From contig CAZIKK010000010.1 of assembly GCA_964539975.1 (NCBI GenBank), forward strand, positions 1 to 64,000: a DNA stretch of 64,000 bases, written 5' to 3'. Below, one piece after another: positions 16,124-23,680 of the stretch. Numbering within the stretch: position 1 is the stretch's first letter; each line of letters opens with the position of its first letter. Under the pieces are notes generated by a model. The model ran no database searches, was not told where the DNA came from, and saw only the letters and a list, made by a program, of their open reading frames with translations. This stretch comes from 38-11 sp964539975 (lineage in GTDB: Bacteria; Bacillota; Clostridia; Tissierellales; Dethiosulfatibacteraceae). Position numbers and translations under genes: made by a program.

Positions 16124-16479
16124 TGGTGAAGGCGGTGGGAGTCGAACCCACGTCCGAAAGCATTTCCATATGAACTTCTCCGAGCGCAGTCGAAATTCTA
16201 ATGTCCTGAGATATGACTAATTCCGACAAAGGTCATACTCAGCTACCTCTAATTGTTCCGCATTAGGTCAGAGGACCCCTTATGCAGTTCCCTGATTTGT
16301 TTGATGCCCCAGTTTAGCCTACAGGTCGGCTAAGTGAGACAAGCTAGCAGCTTTACGCTGCAAATGCTAAATTATTGTTTGTTTTTGCGTTTAATTTAGG
16401 TTGCCACTTTTATCGCTGATTGGCAACAGCGGCTCGCTTATCATACTTCTATACCCCCGTCGAAACCAATTACGCCCCC
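16124..16479 (-). ncRNA. ssrA: Transfer-messenger RNA (tmRNA)
   Basis: A 356-base RNA that rescues stalled ribosomes with SmpB. The 5' end GGGGGCG pairs with CGCCUUC before the 3' ACCA, the 3' end has the T-arm GUGGGUUCGACUCCCAC, and the early sequence has the conserved GGUUUCGACGGGG. The tag frame at 16388-16353 reads AKTNNNLAFAA then TAA, a normal clostridial-type degradation tag ending in AA. The mature 5' end falls immediately after the smpB stop codon, so the RNA is either cut from an smpB-ssrA transcript or its promoter lies inside smpB. Confidence 0.95.
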
Positions 16480-16932
16480 TTAATAATCTTTAATCCGTTG
16501 CATTCTTCTTTCAGCATCTTTTTGGGCAATGTCTTGTCTTTTGTCATACTTCTTTTTCCCAATGGCTACTGCCAATTCCATTTTAACCAATCCATTTTTT
16601 AGATATAAGGAAAGTGGGATCAATGAGTAACCTTTTTGTGTAGTGAGTCCCACCAGCTTTCTTATTTCTCGCTTGTTCAACAATAGTTTTCTCTTTCTGA
16701 CAGGATCTCTATTATAGATATTGCCTTGTTCATAAGGACTCACGTGCATATTGGAAACAAAAACTTCACCATTCTCAACGTGTGCATAGCTGTCTCTTAG
16801 ATTAACCTTCCCCTGTCTTATGGATTTGACTTCTGTCCCTGTCAAAACCAAGCCAGCTTCATAGGTCTCTTCAATGAAGTAATCAAAACGCGCTTTTTTG
16901 TTCTTGGCTATGACTCTTATATTGTCTCCCAT
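16480..16932 (-). CDS. smpB: SsrA-binding protein SmpB
   Basis: A 150-residue RNA-binding protein that delivers tmRNA to stalled ribosomes. Typical elements are IAKNKKARFDYFIEETYEAGLVLTGTEVKS, the central NLRDSYAHVENGEVFV, and a basic C-terminal tail (GKKKYDKRQDIAQKDAERRM) that enters the mRNA channel. ATG at 16932 has an AGGTG site; a GTG three codons upstream is also in frame. It abuts tmRNA with no spacer and follows a cvfB-like gene and rnr, the conserved rnr-smpB-ssrA arrangement of Firmicutes. Confidence 0.95.
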   Translation of the reverse strand: MGDNIRVIAKNKKARFDYFIEETYEAGLVLTGTEVKSIRQGKVNLRDSYAHVENGEVFVSNMHVSPYEQGNIYNRDPVRKRKLLLNKREIRKLVGLTTQKGYSLIPLSLYLKNGLVKMELAVAIGKKKYDKRQDIAQKDAERRMQRIKDY

Positions 16933-16999
16933 TTTAATCACCTGTCCTTAAACAACATATTATAGCAAATAATTTAATTTATGTCAATTTACAGACAAA

Positions 17000-17830
17000 T
17001 CAACGTTTGTCATCGGCCTGGATCCCCTTCTCAGTGATACGTATCAATTTTCGTTTATATAGTCTGCCTATGGCCGTTTTGAATGCATTTTTGCTCATTC
17101 CAAACTCATTATTTATCACAGTTGGATGTGTTTTGTCGTTATAAGGCAAGAATCCACCAGCTTTTGCCAATTTCATGTAGATCTTTTCTGCATCATCATC
17201 CATTTTTTTGTGGGCTTTATCAAAAAGATTCAGATTAAGCTTCCCATCATCTCTCACTTTGACGACCCTAGCATCGATCTTGTCACCTATTCTTTTTCCA
17301 AAGAAGTCCTTCTCCTGTATAAGTCCATGGTACTTGCCCTCAACTGCCACTAAAGCACCTAGGCCTCTTACGAGAGAATAGATGGTTCCTTCCACTTTAT
17401 CGCCTATTTTGTAAGGTGAGTTGGTATCCAATAATTCATAGATATCCATTGTCGCACACAGTCTATCTGATTTGTCCAGATAAACGCCAACTATGTAGCT
17501 TTTTCCAACTCTCAACTGCCCTTTTTGCTCTTTGAATGGCAGAAATAAATCTTTGTCTAAGCCCCAGTCCATAAAAGCGCCAATATCAGTCAAGTCGTTT
17601 ACCTTAAGATAGCCTACTTCTCCTAAAACGAGAATGGGTCTTTTTAAAGAACCTTCAAATCGATTGTTCATTTTATAGATGAAGACGTCTGCAACATCAC
17701 CTTTATTTAATATTTTTTGTTCTTTTTCTTTCTTGACAAACACTTCTGTTCCATTTTCATCAATAAATATCAAATCTTTCTTGTCAGCCTTGTTGAATCT
17801 CAACGATTGCATTTCACCTAGTTTTATCAT
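17000..17830 (-). CDS. CvfB-like S1-domain RNA-binding protein
   Basis: A 276-residue protein of the CvfB/YitL family, with S1-type RNA-binding domains and a C-terminal winged helix. It is seen as an N-terminal S1-like region, a second one around 60-130 (LGEVGYLKVNDLTDIGAFMDWGLDKDLFLPF), a third around 145-205 (GDKVEGTIYSLVRGLGALVAVEGKYHGLI), and a winged helix at the end (MSKNAFKTAIGRLYKRKLIRITEKGI). In Staphylococcus aureus CvfB affects virulence-gene expression; here a general RNA-binding role is all that can be inferred. Its start overlaps the 3' end of rnr by 17 bases, indicating coupling. Confidence 0.88.
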   Translation of the reverse strand: MIKLGEMQSLRFNKADKKDLIFIDENGTEVFVKKEKEQKILNKGDVADVFIYKMNNRFEGSLKRPILVLGEVGYLKVNDLTDIGAFMDWGLDKDLFLPFKEQKGQLRVGKSYIVGVYLDKSDRLCATMDIYELLDTNSPYKIGDKVEGTIYSLVRGLGALVAVEGKYHGLIQEKDFFGKRIGDKIDARVVKVRDDGKLNLNLFDKAHKKMDDDAEKIYMKLAKAGGFLPYNDKTHPTVINNEFGMSKNAFKTAIGRLYKRKLIRITEKGIQADDKR

Positions 17831-19955
17831 ATTTCTCCTTTTTATCGATCAATATAAAATCAATCTCAGCTTTTGCTATATTTACGTTAATCAATTTCAC
17901 TTGCACCACATCACCAATTTTATGGGTTCTTTTTGTCATTTCTCCAATCAGACAATAGTTGTTTTCATCGAAATAGTAATAATCGTCGTCCATACTTGAA
18001 ATATGAACCAATCCTTCAACCGTGTTGTCCAACTTGATGAATATTCCAAAGCTGGTCACACTTGCCACAATCCCTTCAAACGTTTCTCCAACATGTGCGG
18101 CCATATATTCTGCAATCTTGATGTCGTCTACTTCTCTTTCTAATTGTTCCGCTTTTCGTTCGTTTACAGAGCACTGATTCGCCACTTCTGGGAGCAGTTT
18201 ATAAAGTTTTTTTTCTTTTTGTTGCAAATTCCCGTTTAATGTCGCTTTCAAAATCCGATGGATCTGAAGGTCAGGATACCGTCTGATTGGCGAAGTGAAA
18301 TGCGTGTAATACTTTGATGCCAATCCAAAATGAGGTTGGGCTTCATTGCTGTAAATGGCTTTTTTAAATGATCTTAGCATGATTGTATTGATGACTGCCT
18401 CTTCCTTCTTGCCTTTCACGCTTTTGCTAATCCGTTGGTATTCTTTTGGGTGAATATTTCCCATTCCTTTGATAAAATACCCAAAATTCGCAATAAATTT
18501 ATTGAATTCAACAATGTCTTCGTAATCAGGTACTTCGTGAATCCGGTACAAGAATGGTGCTTTTGCCCAATACATATGCTCTGCAACTGTTTCATTGCAT
18601 AGAATCATAAATTCCTCAATCACACGATTGGCTGTTCTTCTCTCTTCTTTTTCTATGGCAATCGCCTTTCCTGTATCATCCAGCACAATTTTAGCCTCGT
18701 CAAAATCAAAATCAACACAGCCTCTTTTATCTCTTTTCTTTGTCAATATTTCGCTTAAAGCTCCCATCAGCCGAAAGTCTTCAACGAAACCCTCATGTTT
18801 TTTCGTTAGATCCACTGCTTGATTTTCCAAAATATCTGAAACTTCCGTATATGTCATTCTTACCTTTGACTGAATCACACTTTCATGAAAATTATAATGA
18901 ATCACTTGACCTTGTTGATCAACTTCCATCACAACGCTCATGGTCAGTTTGTCTTCGTTGGGATTCAAGCTACAAACGCCATTTGATATGTTCTTTGGCA
19001 ACATGGGAATAACTCTTCCCGGCATGTAGACAGAAGTACCTCTAGCGTAGGCTTCTTTGTCGAGATCCGAGTTTTCCTTCACATAGTGTGCCACATCAGC
19101 TATATGAACACCTAACTCATAATTGCCGTTTTTTAATTTCTTAATGTGCACCGCATCGTCCAGATCTTTTGCATCTTCTCCATCGATGGTCATGATGGGG
19201 TAAGACCTGAAATCTTTTCTGCGTTTCAACTCCTCTCTGGGTATTTCCCAGGAAATGTTTTCAGCTTCCTCTCTCACATTGGCAGGAAATTCTACTTTGA
19301 TACCATGTCTTATTAAGGCTGCCGTTATATGTGTATTGATATCATCACCTCTACCTAAAATATCAGTGACAACACCTTCTGGATTCTTTCTTTTTCCTGG
19401 AAACTCCGTGATTTTTACCACCACTTTGTCTCCTTCAGTCGCTCCATTAAAATCTGACTTTGAAATAAATACGTCATGGGATAATCGTCTGTCATCTGGT
19501 AGCACAAAAGCAAAATGTCGTGTCTTTTGAAAGGTACCTATTATTTTCTTGTTTGCCCGTTCAATGATACGAATTACTTTTCCTTCTGGTTTTTTTACAT
19601 CGTAGCTGGCTTTTTTCATGGGCCGAACAATAACCAAGTCTCCATTCATAGCACCATTCAAGTCGGAAGGAGCAATAAAGATATCCTCTTTATCGGAGTC
19701 TTCAGGAATAAAAAAACCAAATCCTTTGGGGGATCCTTGGATAATGCCTTTATAGAGATTCATCTTTTGAGGAATGCCATATCTTTCGTTTCTGGTTTTG
19801 ATTACCTTGCCTTCAGCTTCCAACTCAGATAATATCCCCAAAATTTCTCGTTTCATATCTTTCGATGTATTCAGCTCTTTTAAGATCTCACCGATCAGCA
19901 TCGGTTTGTAGGCATCTTTACTCATGAAAGACACGATCTTATCTTTTATATTCAT
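17814..19955 (-). CDS. rnr: Ribonuclease R
   Basis: A 713-residue 3'-5' exoribonuclease of the RNase II/R family. It has an N-terminal winged helix (about 1-70), two cold-shock/OB domains (about 75-225), the RNB catalytic domain (about 250-580) and a C-terminal S1 domain (GETFEGIVASVTSFGIFIKLDN). The RNB metal-binding signature is TIDGEDAKDLDDAVHIKK. The usual long Lys-rich tail after S1 is nearly absent. It works with tmRNA/SmpB to degrade faulty messages and lies upstream of smpB here. GGAAGGTGATGGG precedes the ATG. Confidence 0.95.
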   Translation of the reverse strand: MNIKDKIVSFMSKDAYKPMLIGEILKELNTSKDMKREILGILSELEAEGKVIKTRNERYGIPQKMNLYKGIIQGSPKGFGFFIPEDSDKEDIFIAPSDLNGAMNGDLVIVRPMKKASYDVKKPEGKVIRIIERANKKIIGTFQKTRHFAFVLPDDRRLSHDVFISKSDFNGATEGDKVVVKITEFPGKRKNPEGVVTDILGRGDDINTHITAALIRHGIKVEFPANVREEAENISWEIPREELKRRKDFRSYPIMTIDGEDAKDLDDAVHIKKLKNGNYELGVHIADVAHYVKENSDLDKEAYARGTSVYMPGRVIPMLPKNISNGVCSLNPNEDKLTMSVVMEVDQQGQVIHYNFHESVIQSKVRMTYTEVSDILENQAVDLTKKHEGFVEDFRLMGALSEILTKKRDKRGCVDFDFDEAKIVLDDTGKAIAIEKEERRTANRVIEEFMILCNETVAEHMYWAKAPFLYRIHEVPDYEDIVEFNKFIANFGYFIKGMGNIHPKEYQRISKSVKGKKEEAVINTIMLRSFKKAIYSNEAQPHFGLASKYYTHFTSPIRRYPDLQIHRILKATLNGNLQQKEKKLYKLLPEVANQCSVNERKAEQLEREVDDIKIAEYMAAHVGETFEGIVASVTSFGIFIKLDNTVEGLVHISSMDDDYYYFDENNYCLIGEMTKRTHKIGDVVQVKLINVNIAKAEIDFILIDKKEKYDKTR

Positions 19956-19959
19956 CCCA

Positions 19960-21147
19960 TCACCTTCCCGATTTATTTTTTACTCCTTTTGCCATGTTTT
20001 TCAACAAGTCAACGTCATATGTATGGACGTTGTGAGCCCTATCTGCATAATTTTTTTCTGCAATGTCAATAAGCTTGGTTATTAATGATGAGAATGAGAT
20101 CCCCGATGGTTCCCACAAATAGAAGGCAACAGAACCTGGAATCGTATTGATTTCATTCACATATAGCTTTCCTTCTCTATCATCATACAAGAAATCAATT
20201 CTGGCCACACCTGAGCCATCAATGGCTTCGAATGCTTTTTTGGACATTTCTTGAATACTCTTGGTTGTCTCTTTCGGTATGGTTGCAGGTATCCTGCGTT
20301 TATCAGCATGGTTGCCTGTCTTACTCATTCTGTCACCCATATACTTATCTTCAAATTTCAAGAAGTCTTTCCAACCAATCGGCTCCTCGCACAAAGATAC
20401 GGTGTTGTCTTTTTCGTAACCAAGGACGGCACAGTTGATTTCCCTAACACTTTCTAAGCATTTCTCTACGATTATCTTTTTATCATAATACATGGCCACT
20501 TCTATGGCTTCTCTTAGTTCTTCTTTGTGAGTGGCTCTTGTGATCCCAATGCTAGATCCTAGATTCGCTGGTTTGACTATTAATGGGTAGGAAATCACTT
20601 CCAATTCCTTCAAAATATTTGTGCTATCTGAAAGGTAATCATTTTTATAAAACCACCTATAGGGAACGATGGGTAGTTTCTCTGACTCAAACACCTTTTT
20701 CATCAATACTTTGTCCATGCCAACAGCAGAAGCTTTTGCTCCAGAAAAACAATAAGGCACACGACAATAATCAAGTAACCCTTGTAATGAGCCGTCTTCC
20801 ACCATTGTTCCATGAACTGCAGGTATGACCACATCTATCACAAACTTGTCTCTTTTTTTGCCAAAAATGGACTGTTTGGCCTCTGGGTCTGGATATAACG
20901 CCAAGCCAGAATCGCTTCCTTTATTACACCAAGGCACCACGACCATTGTCTCTTCAAATCTATTTTCTTTGTAGGTGGCTATGTTGGTGAGTGTTTCACC
21001 TATCCTCCACTTTCCTTGTTGATCGATGTATATGATGGTCGGTTCAAATTTGTTTCTGTCGATGTTTTCAAAGATTTGCAACCCAGTGATAATGGAAACT
21101 TCGTGTTCAACCGATTCGCCTCCAATAATTATGCCTACTCTTTTCAT
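19960..21147 (-). CDS. ddl: D-alanine--D-alanine ligase
   Basis: A 395-residue ATP-grasp enzyme joining two D-Ala for peptidoglycan. The N-terminal GGESVEHEVSIITG motif, the ATP-grasp strands (YPLIVKPANLGSSIGI), the Mg-binding RIDFLYDD and NEINTIPGS segments are all present. In the omega loop, FLKFEDKYM keeps the Lys-Tyr pair expected for D-Ala-D-Ala rather than D-Ala-D-lactate formation. It is longer than many Ddl proteins (about 310-370) through extra residues in the N-lobe and a C-terminal tail. It lies between rnr and a membrane-anchored MurF-like gene, so the two form a dipeptide-making and dipeptide-adding pair. Confidence 0.9.
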   Translation of the reverse strand: MKRVGIIIGGESVEHEVSIITGLQIFENIDRNKFEPTIIYIDQQGKWRIGETLTNIATYKENRFEETMVVVPWCNKGSDSGLALYPDPEAKQSIFGKKRDKFVIDVVIPAVHGTMVEDGSLQGLLDYCRVPYCFSGAKASAVGMDKVLMKKVFESEKLPIVPYRWFYKNDYLSDSTNILKELEVISYPLIVKPANLGSSIGITRATHKEELREAIEVAMYYDKKIIVEKCLESVREINCAVLGYEKDNTVSLCEEPIGWKDFLKFEDKYMGDRMSKTGNHADKRRIPATIPKETTKSIQEMSKKAFEAIDGSGVARIDFLYDDREGKLYVNEINTIPGSVAFYLWEPSGISFSSLITKLIDIAEKNYADRAHNVHTYDVDLLKNMAKGVKNKSGR

Positions 21148-21184
21148 CTCTTTCTCCTTAAGATACTGCTTGTTATTCTATTGT

Positions 21185-22801
21185 TTAATTTTCATTGTAG
21201 GTATCTGGCAAATCATTCTCAAATAACACCACATCGCCAGGTTTTAAAATTGTTTGCAACACCTTTTGAGAGGCTTCTAAGGATTGTACCACAATAATGT
21301 CTTCTTCCGAAAAATGCTGCTCTAACAATCCTTCTTGTATTGGTTTGGTACGCTTCTTTCCAATTAATACGACTTTATCGCACACTTCCGCCATCTTTTG
21401 TCCAAATTTGAAATTTTCTTCGTATTCCATTTCTCCCAACTCTACCATTCCTGGAGTAACGACGATTCTTCTTTTTTGCTTAAAAGACTCTAAGACTTCC
21501 AATGCCGCCATGGCTCCATCTGGATTTGAGTTGAAGGCATCATCGATGATGATCACCCCTGTTCCTGGGTCAAGAATCTGGAGTCGATGAGGCACTGGTT
21601 GAATTTGTTCAATTCCATTGGCTATTTGAACCAGACTCATACCCATGGCATATCCCACTGCGGCACCTGCCAAGATATTTAAGATATTGTGTTTGCCAAG
21701 TAGTTTTGTCGTACATTGTACGCTTCCTTTATCTTTAATATGTAAAGTGAAGGTAGATCCTTCTGAACTTGTCGCAATCTCGTCGGCGTAAACATCTACG
21801 CTATTTGTTCTTTTCAGTCCATACAGCAGCTTCTTCGTATATGTCATATCCGCTAGCTTTTTGACACAGTCGTTGTCATAGTTGAAAATAGACCAACCTT
21901 CTTCACTCAATTCTTCGATCAATTCATATTTTGTCTTCATAATATTGTCGATGGTCTTAAAAGTTTCCAGATGACAAGGTCCTATGGATGTAATAATGCC
22001 AATATTTGGTTGAACCAATCTAGCCACCTCTTTAATCTCTCCCATCCGTTCAGCGCCTAGTTCTGCCACAAATACGTCATACTGATCCGTCAATTCTTCA
22101 TTGATTGCCTTGCTTAATCCCATAGGGGTGTTGTAACTACCGGGAGTTTTATAGGTCTTGAATTTTTGCTCCAAGATAGTGGCTGTAATAAATTTTGTGC
22201 TGGTTTTTCCATAACTGCCGGTTATGCCTACCGTTTTAAGATCCTCAAAAGATTCAATTTTATTTTGAGCCAGTTTATAGTACTTTGCATTAATGGATTT
22301 TTCTAATGGTTTAAGCAACCACAGCCCTCCAATGATATAGTAGGTTCCAAAATGAATAGACCATGCCAACACGAAAGCTGCTACAGGAAGATAGTGAACC
22401 GAACCTGCTATCAATCGAATCATTCCCACTACCACTACAAAATCCAAAACGGTCAACAAGAACGTCCCCATCAAAAGACGTTTTGCCCGTTCTGTTAACA
22501 CCAATGGTTTTTTAGATTCATGATGTTTAAATGCATAAGCATATAACGATGTAGCCATCCACACCACCGTGAAAGCACCTATGTGAAATGGCCTCAGCAA
22601 ATAGATTGCTGTTAATGCCGTAGCCACGACTATAAAAGCTTTCGTTTTTTCCGTCAGGACTTTCCCCTTGTTGCGTCGAAGCCATTCCATGTATTTCTCA
22701 AGATCGTATCCTTGTAATTGAGCTATATGCAAGGAATACATCACTCTGTGGTATAAATGCACTCCCCACATTATAAAAATTAAAATCAACCAAATAGACA
22801 T
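21185..22801 (-). CDS. MurF-like Mur ligase with N-terminal membrane domain
   Basis: A 538-residue Mur ligase. Residues about 1-165 hold several hydrophobic helices (one at the start, then clusters near 55-85 and 110-160) in place of the UDP-sugar-binding domain of classical MurF. From about residue 185 the ATPase domain is typical: ITGSYGKTSTK is the P-loop, then PGSYNTPMGLSKAINEEL, VAELGAERMGEI and, in the C-terminal domain, IDDAFNSNPDGAMAALEVL. It probably adds D-Ala-D-Ala or a related amino acid at the membrane. Ddl lies downstream and an alpha/beta hydrolase upstream in the same operon. It may complement a separate classical MurF outside the window. Confidence 0.8.
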   Translation of the reverse strand: MSIWLILIFIMWGVHLYHRVMYSLHIAQLQGYDLEKYMEWLRRNKGKVLTEKTKAFIVVATALTAIYLLRPFHIGAFTVVWMATSLYAYAFKHHESKKPLVLTERAKRLLMGTFLLTVLDFVVVVGMIRLIAGSVHYLPVAAFVLAWSIHFGTYYIIGGLWLLKPLEKSINAKYYKLAQNKIESFEDLKTVGITGSYGKTSTKFITATILEQKFKTYKTPGSYNTPMGLSKAINEELTDQYDVFVAELGAERMGEIKEVARLVQPNIGIITSIGPCHLETFKTIDNIMKTKYELIEELSEEGWSIFNYDNDCVKKLADMTYTKKLLYGLKRTNSVDVYADEIATSSEGSTFTLHIKDKGSVQCTTKLLGKHNILNILAGAAVGYAMGMSLVQIANGIEQIQPVPHRLQILDPGTGVIIIDDAFNSNPDGAMAALEVLESFKQKRRIVVTPGMVELGEMEYEENFKFGQKMAEVCDKVVLIGKKRTKPIQEGLLEQHFSEEDIIVVQSLEASQKVLQTILKPGDVVLFENDLPDTYNEN

Positions 22802-22813
22802 CTGTTTCTCCTT

Positions 22814-23581
22814 CTATTTACTAACATTCAAAAAACTCTCTATTACTACCTTGAAAAGAATAAAGTCATCGACATAAGCGTAATGCCCGCCATTTTTAAC
22901 TGTTACCAATCCCGCATCTTTAATCATTTCTGCCATCATTTGTCCCATATAAAGCGGTGTTGCATCATCTTTTTCTCCCCAGAACAACAGCGTAGGTGCT
23001 TCAATTTTAGGCAGTAAATGTTTCAAGTCATCATGTATCACTTTCACCATCGTTTGCCGCATCACCCCTTGAGCTTGTTGGTAATCTTCTGACCCAAACC
23101 GCTTGTAAAAAGCTTCCATCCTCTCTTGTTGTCGTTCTTTTGGAGTCATTAGCATGTACATGTTTTTAAGCTTTTTGAAGCAAAATACTTTTAATTGGCT
23201 GCCCAAGCTTTTCTTGGGCACGATGCCCGCACTATCTATTAAAACTAGTTTCTGTATGCCCAACTCCAAGTCGCTTGCCAGTATGATCCCAATCCTCCCA
23301 CCGTGCGAATGTCCCATCACAATGGGATTGAAAAGTTCAAGGGTTAGGATGAAACACTTCACCACATGAGCATAATCGTAGGAGTCATAAGCTTTTTCTG
23401 GTAAATCGCTTTCTCCAAATCCAGGCAAGTCCAAAGCAGTCACACAAAAATGTGGCTTCAAAAAGTCTACAATAGGCCTAACTGTTTGTACAGAGCCACC
23501 CCACCCGTGGAGGATCAGGACATCTTGTCCTTGTCCTTCTTGGATATAATGGATGCTTTTTCCTTGAATATCTGCTATCAT
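22814..23581 (-). CDS. Alpha/beta hydrolase
   Basis: A 255-residue alpha/beta-hydrolase. Visible parts are the oxyanion segment LILHGWGGS near residues 24-32, the nucleophile elbow GHSHGG with Ser near 95, the acid in LLFWGEKDDATPLY near 205, and the catalytic His in VKNGGHYAYVDD near 235. No signal peptide is present. It heads the operon with the MurF-like ligase and Ddl, so a cell-wall or lipid-linked precursor substrate is possible, but nothing in the sequence proves it. Confidence 0.8.
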   Translation of the reverse strand: MIADIQGKSIHYIQEGQGQDVLILHGWGGSVQTVRPIVDFLKPHFCVTALDLPGFGESDLPEKAYDSYDYAHVVKCFILTLELFNPIVMGHSHGGRIGIILASDLELGIQKLVLIDSAGIVPKKSLGSQLKVFCFKKLKNMYMLMTPKERQQERMEAFYKRFGSEDYQQAQGVMRQTMVKVIHDDLKHLLPKIEAPTLLFWGEKDDATPLYMGQMMAEMIKDAGLVTVKNGGHYAYVDDFILFKVVIESFLNVSK

Positions 23582-23644
23582 ATCTTCTCCATGTGAGTGT
23601 TCAAGCTAACCTGATTATAACAGATCAATCTTGTTTTTAAAAGT

Positions 23645-23668
23645 AAAAAAGCCCCTTTGAGGGGCTTC
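23645..23668 (-). terminator. Terminator of hppA
   Basis: AAGCCCCT and AGGGGCTT form a stem just after the hppA stop codon on the minus strand, followed by TTTTTTAC. Confidence 0.85.
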
Positions 23669-23680
23669 TGGCTTCGTTCT

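Noticed and set aside
16029..16229. A 66-residue minus-strand open frame
   Set aside because: It runs through the tmRNA 3' end and its terminator, so it is a chance frame.
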